A DNA stretch of 64,000 nucleotides, from assembly GCA_038889235.1 (NCBI GenBank), contig JAWAHN010000001.1, positions 406,499-470,498 of the forward strand, in the 5' to 3' direction. The DNA is from Candidatus Jordarchaeales archaeon (GTDB taxonomy: Archaea > Asgardarchaeota > Jordiarchaeia > Jordiarchaeales > Freyrarchaeaceae). This document shows positions 9,308 through 18,357 of the stretch, one piece after another; within the stretch, counting starts at the first letter, position 1, and each line of letters begins with the position of its first letter. Below the pieces are notes generated by a model, which worked only from the letters and a program-made list of their open reading frames with translations, was not told where the DNA came from and searched no databases. The translations under genes and the position numbers were made by a program.

Positions 9308-10594
9308 ATGTTTTCCGGGATGGTGATGGGCTTGGAGTTGCTGGAGCTCATCAGGAAGGGTCTTAGGGTTAAGGGTTTCCTTTACGTTACTATTGGGAAC
9401 TTCGTTAATGCTGGGTTGGGTTTCTTGTTCTTCTTTATGGCGGCGCGTATAATGCACGTTGAAAATTATGGTGTTTTAAGTTATAATATTTCAGTTGGTT
9501 TCCTTGGCGTTGCGCTCACCGTCCTCGGGCTTCAGACCGCTATTATAACGTTTTACCCTAAGGAGAAGAACTTGGAGTTTGTGAAGCAAGCCGCTACTCT
9601 TAGTTTTTTGCTCGACTTTGTTGCATTGGTCGTCGTGGTAGTGGCGGTAGTCCTTTTTGACGCACCGCTCCTACCTGCAGCGCTCATCGTTTTTGGAGGG
9701 ACAGCGTTTAGCATGTATATCGGTTTCACCCTTGGAAGACAGGAGTACAAGAGCTACGCTTTACTCATAACGGTGATGAGAGTGGGACAATGCGTTTTCT
9801 TGGTCCTATTTTACCTTTTCGTCGCTTTCACCAGTTGGTTCATGGTTTGGCTGGAGGAGGCGATACTCCTCGCCTACGGTATTGCTTACTTGGCTGCTGG
9901 CTATCGCTACTTCAGGCTTCTCAATTTCAACCTTTCGTTTAACGAGGTTTACGCTAGGTGGAGGTTTTGCCTCCCGGCGGCTGTTTCAAGCGTGTTAACA
10001 GCATCCCTAGGAAGCTTGGATAAGGTAATTATAGGGTCTCTGTTTGGAATGCATTCGCTTGGCAACTACCATCTTGCCTTCCAATTTCTCACGGCACTGA
10101 TGGTTATTCCGACCAGTTTGTTCAGCTTTCTCCTCCCGGAGAAAGCTGGAGGGAGGGTTAGAAGGGAGGTGGAGGTGCTTGGCGTGGCTGTGGCGGTGTT
10201 GGTTAGCTTAACGGGAATCATAGCGGTTCCATTTTTCATTAAGGTGTTTTTCCCGGACTTTGAAGGGAGTATTAGCGCCATCCAGCTGCTCAGCTTGTCT
10301 GTCGTACCGGCGAGCATAGCGTACATAAAGTTGAGTGAGCTTTATAGCAGGGAGAGAGCCGACCTAGTGATGGCTTGCCATGCGGCTATGTTTGCTGTTT
10401 ACATAGCGGGTGTTGTTTTGCTTGGCGGCTGGCTTCAGATGGCCGGCTTCGCCCTATCCTATACCGCTGGGCAGATTGTTCTAGCCGTGATTTCATACGT
10501 GTTTACTACGAGCAAGTGGGAGAGGTGGGAGGCTAAAAGGAGGAAGAGACGAGAGGAAGAAGGACAAAAGGGGTGTGCACCCGCACAGATTTAG
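9308..10594 (+). CDS. Polysaccharide/oligosaccharide flippase (Wzx/MATE-like)
   Basis: About 428 residues with some twelve hydrophobic segments. The start LRVKGFLYVTIGNFVNAG is typical of the polysaccharide transporter family, as is the conserved basic/aromatic element LDKVIIGSLFGMHSLGNYHL in the middle. The tail is short and rich in basic and acidic residues. It should flip lipid-linked oligosaccharides across the membrane, completing the set of polyprenyl-sugar synthase, glycosyltransferases and flippase in this region. Start choice: a TATA box at 9279 fits a leaderless ATG at 9308; ATG 9326, behind GGGATGGTG, is the alternative. Confidence 0.8.
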   Translation: MFSGMVMGLELLELIRKGLRVKGFLYVTIGNFVNAGLGFLFFFMAARIMHVENYGVLSYNISVGFLGVALTVLGLQTAIITFYPKEKNLEFVKQAATLSFLLDFVALVVVVVAVVLFDAPLLPAALIVFGGTAFSMYIGFTLGRQEYKSYALLITVMRVGQCVFLVLFYLFVAFTSWFMVWLEEAILLAYGIAYLAAGYRYFRLLNFNLSFNEVYARWRFCLPAAVSSVLTASLGSLDKVIIGSLFGMHSLGNYHLAFQFLTALMVIPTSLFSFLLPEKAGGRVRREVEVLGVAVAVLVSLTGIIAVPFFIKVFFPDFEGSISAIQLLSLSVVPASIAYIKLSELYSRERADLVMACHAAMFAVYIAGVVLLGGWLQMAGFALSYTAGQIVLAVISYVFTTSKWERWEAKRRKRREEEGQKGCAPAQI

Positions 10595-10696
10595 TCTTCC
10601 TCTACACGGAAGGATGTTTCGATGAGCAGTTTCGCCGCATTAAAAATCGGTGTGAAGATTGGCTGTTGTCACGTTTTTCTTTTTAACGTTTTTAGC

Positions 10697-11593
10697 CTAT
10701 GTTGGTGCTACCACTTTGTTTCTGAGGGTTCCTATTTTTTCTATAGTAGCTTCCATGACGTCTCCGGGCTTTAGCAGTTTTGGTGGTTTTGAGTAAACTC
10801 CTACTCCCGCAGGTGTTCCCGTGGCTATAACGTCTCCTGGTTCAAGCGTCATGTCCGCTGAAATGAACGATACCAGAAATGGTATTTTGAATATCATGTT
10901 TCCGGTGGAGCTGTCCTGTCTGGTTTCGCCGTTAACTTTCATCTGTATTCTCAAGTTGTGCGGGTCGGGGATCTCGTCTTTCAGTGCTAGGCACGGCCCC
11001 ATCGGGGCAAACGTGTCGAAGCTTTTCCCCCTAAACCACTGAACTCCTCTGAACTGAATGTCCCTTGCAGAGACATCGTTGAACACGGTGTAACCTGCGA
11101 TGTAGTCGTATGCGTCCTCCTCCGAGATGTCCTTTCCTTTCTTTCCTATTATAACCGCCAGTTCGACCTCGTAGTCAACCTGGCTTGAGACCTTTGGGTA
11201 GATTACTGGGTCCTCGTGTCCTACTACCGCAGTTGCGGGCTTAGAGAACAGTATGGGTTCCTTGGGAGGCTCGAGCCCAGCTTCTTCGGCGTGGTCGGAG
11301 TAGTTTAACCCGAGACATATTATTTTTCCCGGTCTGGGTACGGGGGCCAGCAATTTTACACCAAGGATGGAGTGTACCTCGCCTCGTATGACGCCATTCT
11401 CTAATGCTTCTGGAATGGAGGAAGCGGCCTCCCTAATCTTTTCGAGCAGGGATTCGCCCGCGGATAGAACAGATGTCATGTCCAACATTTTTCCAGGCTC
11501 ACCTAGAAGAGTATCCAAGCTTACCACTTTGTCCCCGACCAGCACACCCACCTTAGGAAGGCCACCGGCAACGAACGAAACAAGCTTCACCAA
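10697..11593 (-). CDS. Fumarylacetoacetate hydrolase (FAH) family protein
   Basis: 298 residues. It has an N-terminal small domain followed by the FAH catalytic fold: KIICLGLNYSDHAEEAG, then PILFSKPATAVVG, the metal-binding acidic set in VDYEVELAVIIGKKGKDI, then GYTVFNDVSARDIQ and GDVIATGTPAGVG. Members split or decarboxylate 2-oxo acids and related diketo compounds using Mg2+ (hydratase, acylpyruvase or oxaloacetate decarboxylase activities). The substrate cannot be fixed from sequence. The ATG at 11593 overlaps no neighbour. The gene is convergent with the flippase gene. Confidence 0.88.
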   Translation of the reverse strand: MVKLVSFVAGGLPKVGVLVGDKVVSLDTLLGEPGKMLDMTSVLSAGESLLEKIREAASSIPEALENGVIRGEVHSILGVKLLAPVPRPGKIICLGLNYSDHAEEAGLEPPKEPILFSKPATAVVGHEDPVIYPKVSSQVDYEVELAVIIGKKGKDISEEDAYDYIAGYTVFNDVSARDIQFRGVQWFRGKSFDTFAPMGPCLALKDEIPDPHNLRIQMKVNGETRQDSSTGNMIFKIPFLVSFISADMTLEPGDVIATGTPAGVGVYSKPPKLLKPGDVMEATIEKIGTLRNKVVAPT

Positions 11594-12163
11594 GCGGGAA
11601 CCCCCTCCTTTTTAAATTACTGAGGGCGCTTGTAAACACTAAAAGTTGTCCAAAGAGTTGGGGACTTTTCCCTCTGACGGCAGACTTCCAAGGACTATGG
11701 GTATTTTAAATTTAGCGTAACAGCTTCAGGAGGTGTGTCGCAACTGGAAACCGTGCTGGATGCGTTCTCCTTTCCAGCTGCCAGTGAGCCCTGTGTGAAA
11801 ACATCGCAGCGCACGTTCAAGGTGCAAATTCAAAGTTTCTTTTCAACATATTCTAGTCCGGCGTGTGCATGAAAAAGCTGGTGTACTCTCACAGCGGCTT
11901 CCAAGGGGGGTAATATTTATATTGCCAAGTGGTTTTTAGATTGGTGTTAAAAAAGCTGGTGTCTCTTTTCGGAAGGGGAGATGGTACTACGAGTCTGGCT
12001 GCCCAGGATTTCAGCGAACCGTGAAAAGGTGGCCGGCCTCTCGGCGGCTTGGGTAGCCATTAGTAGGCTTCTCCCCTCACTTTTAAAGCGTCCCCCTCTT
12101 TCTTCACCCCATCCGAAGTGTTCTCCTCTTACTTCTTTAAAAAAGACAGTAGGAGGTGGTAGG
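11594..12163. other. Divergent spacer and long leader before the polyamine operon
   Basis: About 570 nt. A TATA-like element (TAATATTTATATTG, about 11911-11924) faces right, which would give the AdoMet decarboxylase mRNA a leader of about 220 nt. Within the leader an ATG at 11981, directly preceded by GGAAGGGGAG, is in frame with the decarboxylase. The resulting 61-residue extension has no family resemblance, so this could be a leader peptide or an untranslated regulatory leader. No other gene is seen. Confidence 0.4.
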
Positions 12164-12523
12164 ATGATTCCTAGGGGACACCACATAATAGGCGAAGTTT
12201 TCGCCGACCCGGAAGTATTGGACGACTTGGAGTTTATTAGGGAAGTTTTTCTGGAAGCTACGAAAGTTGCTGGGTTAAACGTCTTGGACGTCAAGTTCCA
12301 CAAGTTTGAGCCAGTGGGGGTCAGCGGCATTATTCTGATATCGGAGTCGCATTTGTCTATCCACACTTGGCCGGAGGACGGGTATGCGGCGATAGACATT
12401 TTCACTTGCGGTGACGTGGAAAAGTGTTGGGAAGCTTACCGCCATGTATTGTCTAGGTTGAAGGTGAAGAGGCACATAGAACTAGAGATAAAGAGGGGGT
12501 TAATAGAAGAGTGGGATGGTTGA
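12164..12523 (+). CDS. speH: S-adenosylmethionine decarboxylase proenzyme, archaeal/bacterial class 1
   Basis: 119 residues, the usual size for the short SpeH class. The self-processing site is in ESHLSIHTWPEDGYAAIDIF: the serine of HLSIHTWPE becomes the pyruvoyl group, with His and the downstream FTCGDV element conserved. It makes decarboxylated AdoMet, the aminopropyl donor for polyamine synthesis. The start was chosen at 12164 because a strong AGGAGGTGG site precedes it and MIPRGHHIIGEVF matches the family start. The stop overlaps the next gene by 8 nt, so supply of the donor and its use are coupled. Confidence 0.92.
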   Translation: MIPRGHHIIGEVFADPEVLDDLEFIREVFLEATKVAGLNVLDVKFHKFEPVGVSGIILISESHLSIHTWPEDGYAAIDIFTCGDVEKCWEAYRHVLSRLKVKRHIELEIKRGLIEEWDG

Positions 12524-13751
12524 CTGCTCATTGAAAGTTGCTATGCTAAGTGCTTTACTGCATGAAAATGTGGGGAAGGTGGTTTGGTTGAAAGTGGATG
12601 AAGTGTTTCTGGAAAAGTTGGTGAGTACTTGTAGGTCCTTAGTCCCCCATGACCCGAACCTTACGGTTTACGAGGTTTTGAGGCTACTTAGGATGCTAGA
12701 AAGGGGGACCACTCTGGGTGGTATAGCGTGTAAGATGAAGGTTTTATCGGTTATGAGTGTCCTGGGATTCCTCTACTATGAAGGAATGCTCAGCGTAGAT
12801 GGGGAAAAGCTCACCGTGAAGCTTCCGTCCAAAGTAGAGTGGAACGTTAAGTCGTTTGTTGAGCTGGAGATTCGTGGGACTGTTTACGCGTTCCCGAGGG
12901 CTGACGCGCTCGAAGAAGCCCTCAGAATGAGGGATAAAGGGTTGATATACGAGTTCTCGCAGCTACCAATAAACTACGACAGCTTGATGAGAAAGTTTGC
13001 TTTCATGCAGTCATTCCAGGACGTTGACGGGAAAGATATCATATTCATAGGGGACGACGACTTCCTAAGCGTCACATGCAGTTTGCTTGGGAGGCCTAAG
13101 CGCGTCGTGGTCGTAGACTTAGACGAGAAGCTCCTAGAGAACATAAAGGAGATTTCTAAGAAGTACGGGCTGGAGATAGAAACTTACAAGCACAATCTAG
13201 TCCACCCCCTCCCGGAGGAGCTTCAGGGCGCCTTCGACACGTTCTGCACGGATTCACCTCACTGTCTTGGAGGGATACTCCTCTTCGTGAGCCGGGGGGT
13301 TTCAGCGCTTAAGAAAAACACCGAGACCGCCGGCTATTTTGTCTTCCAGACCGTTGACGAACCCCTCCTAATGGAGTTTGAAACAAGGCAGAAGCTCCTG
13401 AAGTTTATAATTAACGACATGAACGGGGTAATCCAAGGAATGCTTCCGGCATCCATAAAGTACACGACTCCAAAGAATGAGGAGGAGAAACTCATGGCCT
13501 TTTTCCTGGAAGCGATAAAGCAGCCAAACCTGAAGAAATACTACGAGCATGTTGAAAAGATCGTTAAACCCTCTTCAAGGTTTATAGAGTTCTACCCAGA
13601 GTTCTCCATGGAGGCAGCCATGATAACAAGGGTGGTTTTCAGGGACCCCAAGCCCCTGATAGTCGGAGAATACGACAAAGAGGCGGAGAAAAAGTATGGC
13701 CCAATATACTCGTGGGCTATAATTGAGCAATACGCTGCAGGAGAAAAGTAG
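12516..13751 (+). CDS. bpsA: N4-bis(aminopropyl)spermidine synthase (BpsA-like)
   Basis: 411 residues. An N-terminal winged-helix-like region (about 1-110) is followed by a Rossmann aminopropyltransferase domain with FIGDDDFLSVTCSLLG and VVVVDLDEKLLENIKEIS. The DPP-type active-site loop is present as TDSPHCLGGILLFVSRG. BpsA transfers aminopropyl groups from decarboxylated AdoMet to spermidine to form branched polyamines, which in known producers stabilise nucleic acids at high temperature. Overlap with speH fits this. The family's usual Asp-Pro-Pro is Asp-Ser-Pro here, a modest deviation. It is a sign of a thermophilic lifestyle. Confidence 0.88.
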   Translation: MVDCSLKVAMLSALLHENVGKVVWLKVDEVFLEKLVSTCRSLVPHDPNLTVYEVLRLLRMLERGTTLGGIACKMKVLSVMSVLGFLYYEGMLSVDGEKLTVKLPSKVEWNVKSFVELEIRGTVYAFPRADALEEALRMRDKGLIYEFSQLPINYDSLMRKFAFMQSFQDVDGKDIIFIGDDDFLSVTCSLLGRPKRVVVVDLDEKLLENIKEISKKYGLEIETYKHNLVHPLPEELQGAFDTFCTDSPHCLGGILLFVSRGVSALKKNTETAGYFVFQTVDEPLLMEFETRQKLLKFIINDMNGVIQGMLPASIKYTTPKNEEEKLMAFFLEAIKQPNLKKYYEHVEKIVKPSSRFIEFYPEFSMEAAMITRVVFRDPKPLIVGEYDKEAEKKYGPIYSWAIIEQYAAGEK

Positions 13752-13798
13752 AAAGCGGCTGGAAGTACTTGCAAAACTTTGAGCTGGGGTTCTGAAAG

Positions 13799-14086
13799 CT
13801 AAATTGCTTTTTGCTTGAGTACTTCAGCCCATATCTTCTGGACCAATTTTTTCCCTTCGGGGGTTATCTCAACCCATCCTGCTTTTGTCATCGTTGCAAA
13901 CCCCTTTTCGACCAGCCATTCCACGGTCTCTTCGGGGCTCATTTCTGCTTTACCACACGTCCACGGCCTGTGGGAGCGCTCGAGCCGTTTAACTATGTTT
14001 TTCAACCGTTCTCCCCTAGGTATTTGGGAGAGCAACATGAGGGCGCTTTTGACTTCTTCGGGGAGGTCGAAAACTTGATCCGACAA
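13799..14086 (-). CDS. Small winged-helix protein, possible transcription regulator
   Basis: 95 residues. An N-terminal helix region (LPEEVKSALMLLSQIPRG) is followed by a helix-turn-helix and wing: PEETVEWLVEKGFATMTKAG, then WVEITPEGKKLVQKIW. This is the standard pattern of PadR/MarR-like archaeal winged helices. It lies between the polyamine operon (convergent) and the AOR operon (divergent, 250 nt away). That promoter region (14087-14339) is a possible target. Confidence 0.6.
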   Translation of the reverse strand: MSDQVFDLPEEVKSALMLLSQIPRGERLKNIVKRLERSHRPWTCGKAEMSPEETVEWLVEKGFATMTKAGWVEITPEGKKLVQKIWAEVLKQKAI

Positions 14087-14339
14087 AAAACATCACCCTC
14101 TCTTCATAGAAAAGAAAGAAGAACATAGTAATTAAAGTTTACCTATGAAACACGTAGTCGTAAAATAGTTTCGTTACTTAACCTTCCTCCACCTCTAGGG
14201 TTTCACCAATAAGCTGGGGGCCACCTTCCTTTTGGGGGCTGAACCGAGTTTCCATTTTCCTGTGAAGGGAAGCCGAGCGAAAAATATAAATTGAATTTGC
14301 GTGAATTGTTCCCCTAACTTAAGGGGGTTCTAGGTATGG

Positions 14340-14675
14340 GTGGTTGTCTTCCGAAACAGTGGACTTAGCCGTGCTTCGGGCTCTTTTTCTAGTTTTGACC
14401 CCAGTTTTGCTGGGGGAAGCTCTAACAAGAGTGGGCACATAATCACGGAATTGGAGAAGTGTACTGGGTGCATGCTGTGCATGGTTGCGTGCGCCGTGGA
14501 GCACACGGGTTTGTTGAACCCTTCAAGGTCAAGGCTTAGAGTGGAGAACAGGCTTCCAGTGGTTGAGATCAGATTTCTCGAGGAGTGCGACTTGTGCAGG
14601 TCACTTGGAACAGACGTGCCTGTATGCGTTAGAAAGTGTCCAAGAGGAGCCTTGAAATGGGGTGGTAAGGCTTGA
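14340..14675 (+). CDS. 4Fe-4S ferredoxin-like subunit associated with AOR
   Basis: Up to 111 residues. The C-terminal 75 carry the first cysteine group LEKCTGCMLCMVACAVEH and a second in EECDLCRSLGTDVPVCVRKC, a pattern typical of the small polyferredoxin encoded with aldehyde oxidoreductases. The GTG at 14340 opens the frame, but the first 35 residues are Ser/Gly-rich and unlike the family, so the real start may lie downstream near residue 36. Its stop overlaps the AOR start by 3 nt. It probably carries electrons from the tungsten enzyme to other acceptors. Confidence 0.8.
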   Translation: MVVFRNSGLSRASGSFSSFDPSFAGGSSNKSGHIITELEKCTGCMLCMVACAVEHTGLLNPSRSRLRVENRLPVVEIRFLEECDLCRSLGTDVPVCVRKCPRGALKWGGKA

Positions 14676-16519
14676 AAGGAGGATACATTGGACGAATGCT
14701 TGTGATCGACGTGAGCGATGGGAGCTACAAGGTTATAGACTGGACGACAGAGAAAAACGAGTGGCTAAAATTTGTAGGCGGAAGAGGGTTTGGAGCCAAA
14801 ATTGTTTGGGAGCAAACAGGTAAGCATACGAGCCCCTTGGGTCCAGAGAACGTGCTGGTGATGGCTGCCGGGCCGCTGACAGGGTTGCCCGTGCCCGGTC
14901 CTAGGATTTCGGTTTGCTCGCTCAGCCCGCTCACGGGAATATGGGGGGATAGCGCGGTAGGCGGGTTCGCCGGCCTCAAGCTTAAACAGTGCGGTTATGA
15001 TGCAGTAATCATCAAGGGAAGAAGGAAAAAATTCGCCTACCTGTACATAAGCGAGGACTGCGTAGAGCTCAGGGACGCCTCCCACCTTGTTGGTAAAGGC
15101 AGCATAGAGGCGCAAGAGGAGCTGAGGAAAGAGCACGGGAGCGGTGTTGCAACTTTAACAATAGGTCCCGCTGGGGAAAACCTTGTCCTCTTCGCCTGCA
15201 TAACCAGCGACTATGGGAGGCAGTCTGGCAGGACAGGTACTGGAGCGGTCATGGGGTCGAAGGGGCTTAAAGCCGTTGTTTTTGACGGAGACAGAGATGT
15301 CCCAGTGGCTGACGGAAGGGAGCTGCTCAGATTACTCGAGGAGGCTAAGGAGAGAATAATGACAGAAAATCATGAGCTCTACCGGCAGTTCAGCAAATAC
15401 GGGACAATGATGACTTTTGACTGGGCTCAAGATGTAGCTTGCCTGCCTACGAGGAATTTCCGCGAAAGCGTTTTTGACGGGGCTGAAGGAATAAACGCCA
15501 GTAGCGTTGAGGAAAAGGTTATGATGGGCAAGAGAGCGTGCTACGCGTGCCCGATATCCTGCAGGACCATTAGCGAAGTGAAACTCGATGGTGAGACTTT
15601 CTACCTCGACGGGCCCGAGTATGAAACCATGGCTCTCTTGGGCTCAAACCTTGGGATTAGCAACGTCTACGACCTTGTTGTGGCCCACTACCTTTGTGAC
15701 CACTACGGCATGGACGCCATATCAACCGGGGTAGTTGTGGGCTTTGCAATAGAGTGTGCACAGCGCGGGCTGCTGAAGCTTGACGGGTTGAAGCCTGATT
15801 GGGGAGACAGGGAGACTATTTTCAGCTTGCTTGAAAGCATTGCCTTCCGCAGGGGCATAGGAGGCATACTGGCCGAGGGAGTTAAGAAGGCCGCTGAGAT
15901 AATAGGGGGCGGCTGCGAGAACTACGCTATGCATGTTAAAGGACTTGAGCAGTCTGGGTATGAGACTAGGGCTGCTCCAGGAATGAGCCTTGCTTATGGG
16001 ACGTGCGATGTCGGAGCGCACCACAATAGGTCTACAATAATTGGCTGGGAGTCGAGAAACGACAGGCTCGGTACTGGAAGGGACAAGGTCGAGCTCCAAA
16101 TACTCCTCCAGCACCAGAGGAGCCTTTTCGACGCGCTTGGTGTTTGCAGGTTCCCGTGGTGCGAGACGAAGCTTCCATTCGAGTACTACGTGAAATATTA
16201 CAGAGCTGCAACAGGGATAGATGTAAGCGAAAGAGACTTGTTGAAGGCTTCGGAAAGAATATTCAATTTAACGAGGATGATAAGTGTCAGGCGGGGCATT
16301 TCGCGGAAAGACGACTACCCACCGAAGAGGGTTTTCAGTGAACCTCTCCCAAGCGGGCCATTTAAGGGAGTGAAGCTGGACTTAGAGAAGTACGAGCATA
16401 TGCTAGACATGTACTATGAGCTCAGGGGATGGAGCCGGGACGGAATCCCGACAAAAGAAAAATTGGAGGAGTTAGGTATACTAGAGCTCGTCGAGAAAGG
16501 GATGCAAAACTCATTCTAG
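14672..16519 (+). CDS. Tungsten-containing aldehyde:ferredoxin oxidoreductase family protein
   Basis: 615 residues, normal length. It starts GGYIGRMLVIDVSDGSY, followed by the FVGGRGFGAKIVWE and SPLTGIWGDSAVGG pterin-binding motifs. The 4Fe-4S ligands are in CYACPISCR, with a further cysteine in GVCRFPWC. The element HYGMDAISTGVVVGFAIEC binds the second pterin. The enzyme oxidises aldehydes to carboxylic acids with ferredoxin-like acceptors, using a tungsten bis-pterin site. It starts at TTG 14672, overlapping the stop of the ferredoxin gene. Its end overlaps the convergent coiled-coil gene by 9 nt. Confidence 0.93.
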   Translation: MKGGYIGRMLVIDVSDGSYKVIDWTTEKNEWLKFVGGRGFGAKIVWEQTGKHTSPLGPENVLVMAAGPLTGLPVPGPRISVCSLSPLTGIWGDSAVGGFAGLKLKQCGYDAVIIKGRRKKFAYLYISEDCVELRDASHLVGKGSIEAQEELRKEHGSGVATLTIGPAGENLVLFACITSDYGRQSGRTGTGAVMGSKGLKAVVFDGDRDVPVADGRELLRLLEEAKERIMTENHELYRQFSKYGTMMTFDWAQDVACLPTRNFRESVFDGAEGINASSVEEKVMMGKRACYACPISCRTISEVKLDGETFYLDGPEYETMALLGSNLGISNVYDLVVAHYLCDHYGMDAISTGVVVGFAIECAQRGLLKLDGLKPDWGDRETIFSLLESIAFRRGIGGILAEGVKKAAEIIGGGCENYAMHVKGLEQSGYETRAAPGMSLAYGTCDVGAHHNRSTIIGWESRNDRLGTGRDKVELQILLQHQRSLFDALGVCRFPWCETKLPFEYYVKYYRAATGIDVSERDLLKASERIFNLTRMISVRRGISRKDDYPPKRVFSEPLPSGPFKGVKLDLEKYEHMLDMYYELRGWSRDGIPTKEKLEELGILELVEKGMQNSF

Positions 16520-18133
16520 TTTTTTCGCTTTAAACCACGTCTCCTTTATGGGCCTCGAGAGTTCCTCTATGTAGCCTTCCAGCGTGCTGCATACGGCTAC
16601 CGTTTGCTCCTCTTTTTGTGGTATCCAGGCGAAAACCACTTCCTCCCTGTCCTTAACTGCCCCAATTATTTTTTCCTCGTCAGGGGTGAGAACTCTCAGA
16701 GCGGTATTTGGTCTAGAGGCGATCTTTCTCAGGAGGGATGGATCTCCCGAGGCTGCCATTTGAAGTGACACCCTAGGGCTCATCGACAATATGGCCTCCA
16801 CGTCTCCAGCCTCAACTCTCGGCATTACGAGCAGGAGCGAAGATTTGGCTGATTTAGCCACCTGCCTCACGTATTCCTTAACGTTGTTGTAGCCTGCGAC
16901 GAGGCCTACGCCTACTATTTCGGTGAAAGCTATGCTTTTCATAATACTTACTATTTCCTCTACTTTGCTTTTGACCGTTTTCAGCTCACCTGTAACCCGT
17001 TGGCTGACTGGTACTAGAGCCGAGGAAACCTTCTCTGATGTTTCAGAGCTGATCTTGGATACCGTGCTTAGTGCCTTTGACAGTTCATCTTCAACCTCTT
17101 TCAAAAGTCTAGCCGATGACAACTTGCCGGACTCTAGGGATTCTGAAAGCTTCTTGGAAACCATAATTCGTGCGTCTTCTAGAGCGCGTTTAATTTCCTC
17201 GGAAAGGGATGTCAGAGAGCGATCAACGTTGCTTTTTAAACCTCCCAAAAGCGACTCTACTTTCGACGCCAGGTTGTTAAGTTCCCCTTCCACCAGGCTC
17301 GACAGCGCTTGAGACATTCTCTCAAGACTGAATTTGACTTCCCCGTTAAAAGACGCGAAGTTTTTCTCCGCATCCAGCAGGGCAAGGTTTACTGTTTCGC
17401 CAATCTTTCTCTTAGCTTTCTCCGACTCTTGGGAAACCCTTCCCTTAACTTCTTCCAAGCTGTCCTGCAGGGAGGTGACCGTATCCTGCAACCTCTTCTG
17501 CAGCCCTTGAAGTTGTGCCACGACGTCTGAAATAGCTGACTGGATGACTCCAGACACCCTGCTTAGCGCTTCAAGTGAGAACGAGGACGACGAATCTACG
17601 AGTTCAAGCGCAAACTTCTCTATTGCCGACACGCTGCTCTTAAATGATGAGAACTGTGAAGAGACCAGCGCGGCAACCCTAGATATAGTTCCGCTTGCTT
17701 GCTCACCAACAGCCTTAGCCACGCTGCTGGCAACCTGTCTGCTGAGCGACGAAACTTCGCCTACTGTTGACGCGATAGACGACGAGGACGAATTTGACAT
17801 TTCTTTGATAGACGAGGAAGATGTCTCTAGCAGTGAAGAAGTAGCGGAAGATAGGGTGTTATAAAAGTCTTTCAATGCCGAGGATTCCTGTTCATAGAAG
17901 ACTGCAGTAAAACTTGACACTTTTTCCAAGAGAGATTTGACGGCTGTTTCGAGCTCGGCGACCTTGTCTTTCAACACTACTCCTAACTCGCCTCCCAGGG
18001 AGCTAGCCGAGGAGGAAACATATGCTTCAAGCTCGCTGACTTTCTCAAGGATTTCCTTCACTCGTTCATCTAACGCTCGCCTAGCTTCCTCCACCTTACT
18101 TTTCAACGCGTGAACCACTGACGCATCCGACAA
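16511..18133 (-). CDS. Long coiled-coil protein with C-terminal PLD/TrmB-like domain
   Basis: About 540 residues. Residues 1 to about 390 are almost uninterrupted low-complexity helix rich in Ser, Glu, Lys, Val and Leu (repeated SSxxS and heptad-like patterns), as in chemoreceptor-like or apolipoprotein-like coiled coils. The last 150 residues form a globular domain (GYNNVKEYVRQVAKSAKSSL, then TALRVLTPDEEKI, then REEVVFAWIP) resembling the effector-sensing domain of TrmB-type regulators. No membrane segment and no DNA-binding domain are seen. A TTG start at 18133 follows GGAGGGG by 6 nt; an ATG at 18208 is in frame but lacks a site. It is divergent from the Rab-like gene, so a shared role is possible but only inferred. 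Confidence 0.65.
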   Translation of the reverse strand: MSDASVVHALKSKVEEARRALDERVKEILEKVSELEAYVSSSASSLGGELGVVLKDKVAELETAVKSLLEKVSSFTAVFYEQESSALKDFYNTLSSATSSLLETSSSSIKEMSNSSSSSIASTVGEVSSLSRQVASSVAKAVGEQASGTISRVAALVSSQFSSFKSSVSAIEKFALELVDSSSSFSLEALSRVSGVIQSAISDVVAQLQGLQKRLQDTVTSLQDSLEEVKGRVSQESEKAKRKIGETVNLALLDAEKNFASFNGEVKFSLERMSQALSSLVEGELNNLASKVESLLGGLKSNVDRSLTSLSEEIKRALEDARIMVSKKLSESLESGKLSSARLLKEVEDELSKALSTVSKISSETSEKVSSALVPVSQRVTGELKTVKSKVEEIVSIMKSIAFTEIVGVGLVAGYNNVKEYVRQVAKSAKSSLLLVMPRVEAGDVEAILSMSPRVSLQMAASGDPSLLRKIASRPNTALRVLTPDEEKIIGAVKDREEVVFAWIPQKEEQTVAVCSTLEGYIEELSRPIKETWFKAKKLE

Positions 18134-18198
18134 GAAATCCCCTCCTCTTCCCCCTTCTAGAAAGAGGTTAAGTTCAAGATAAGTTTTCCGTCGGCGCG

Positions 18199-18250
18199 GT
18201 ATAAACAATAAAAGTATATTTTTAAAAATCGCTAAAAAATATATTAACAG
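18199..18250. promoter_or_regulatory. AT-rich divergent promoter region
   Basis: Dense A/T runs (TATAAACAATAAAAG, TTTTTAAAAATC, AAAAAATATATTAAC) lie between the coiled-coil gene and the Rab-like GTPase gene and provide TATA-like elements in both directions. Confidence 0.4.
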
Positions 18251-18357
18251 TAGTAACGTTTACTATGAATTTCCTCTTCGAGTGAGAAATTGTGTGACGC
18301 GATGAACGTAGCATTTCCTGGAAGGAGTGCTTTGAAAGTGGGCTTGGAGGAGTCAAG

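Noticed and set aside
11981-12163. 61-residue N-terminal extension of AdoMet decarboxylase
   Set aside because: The family starts at MIPRGHHIIGEVF, which has a strong ribosome site; the extension shows no conservation that I can recognise.
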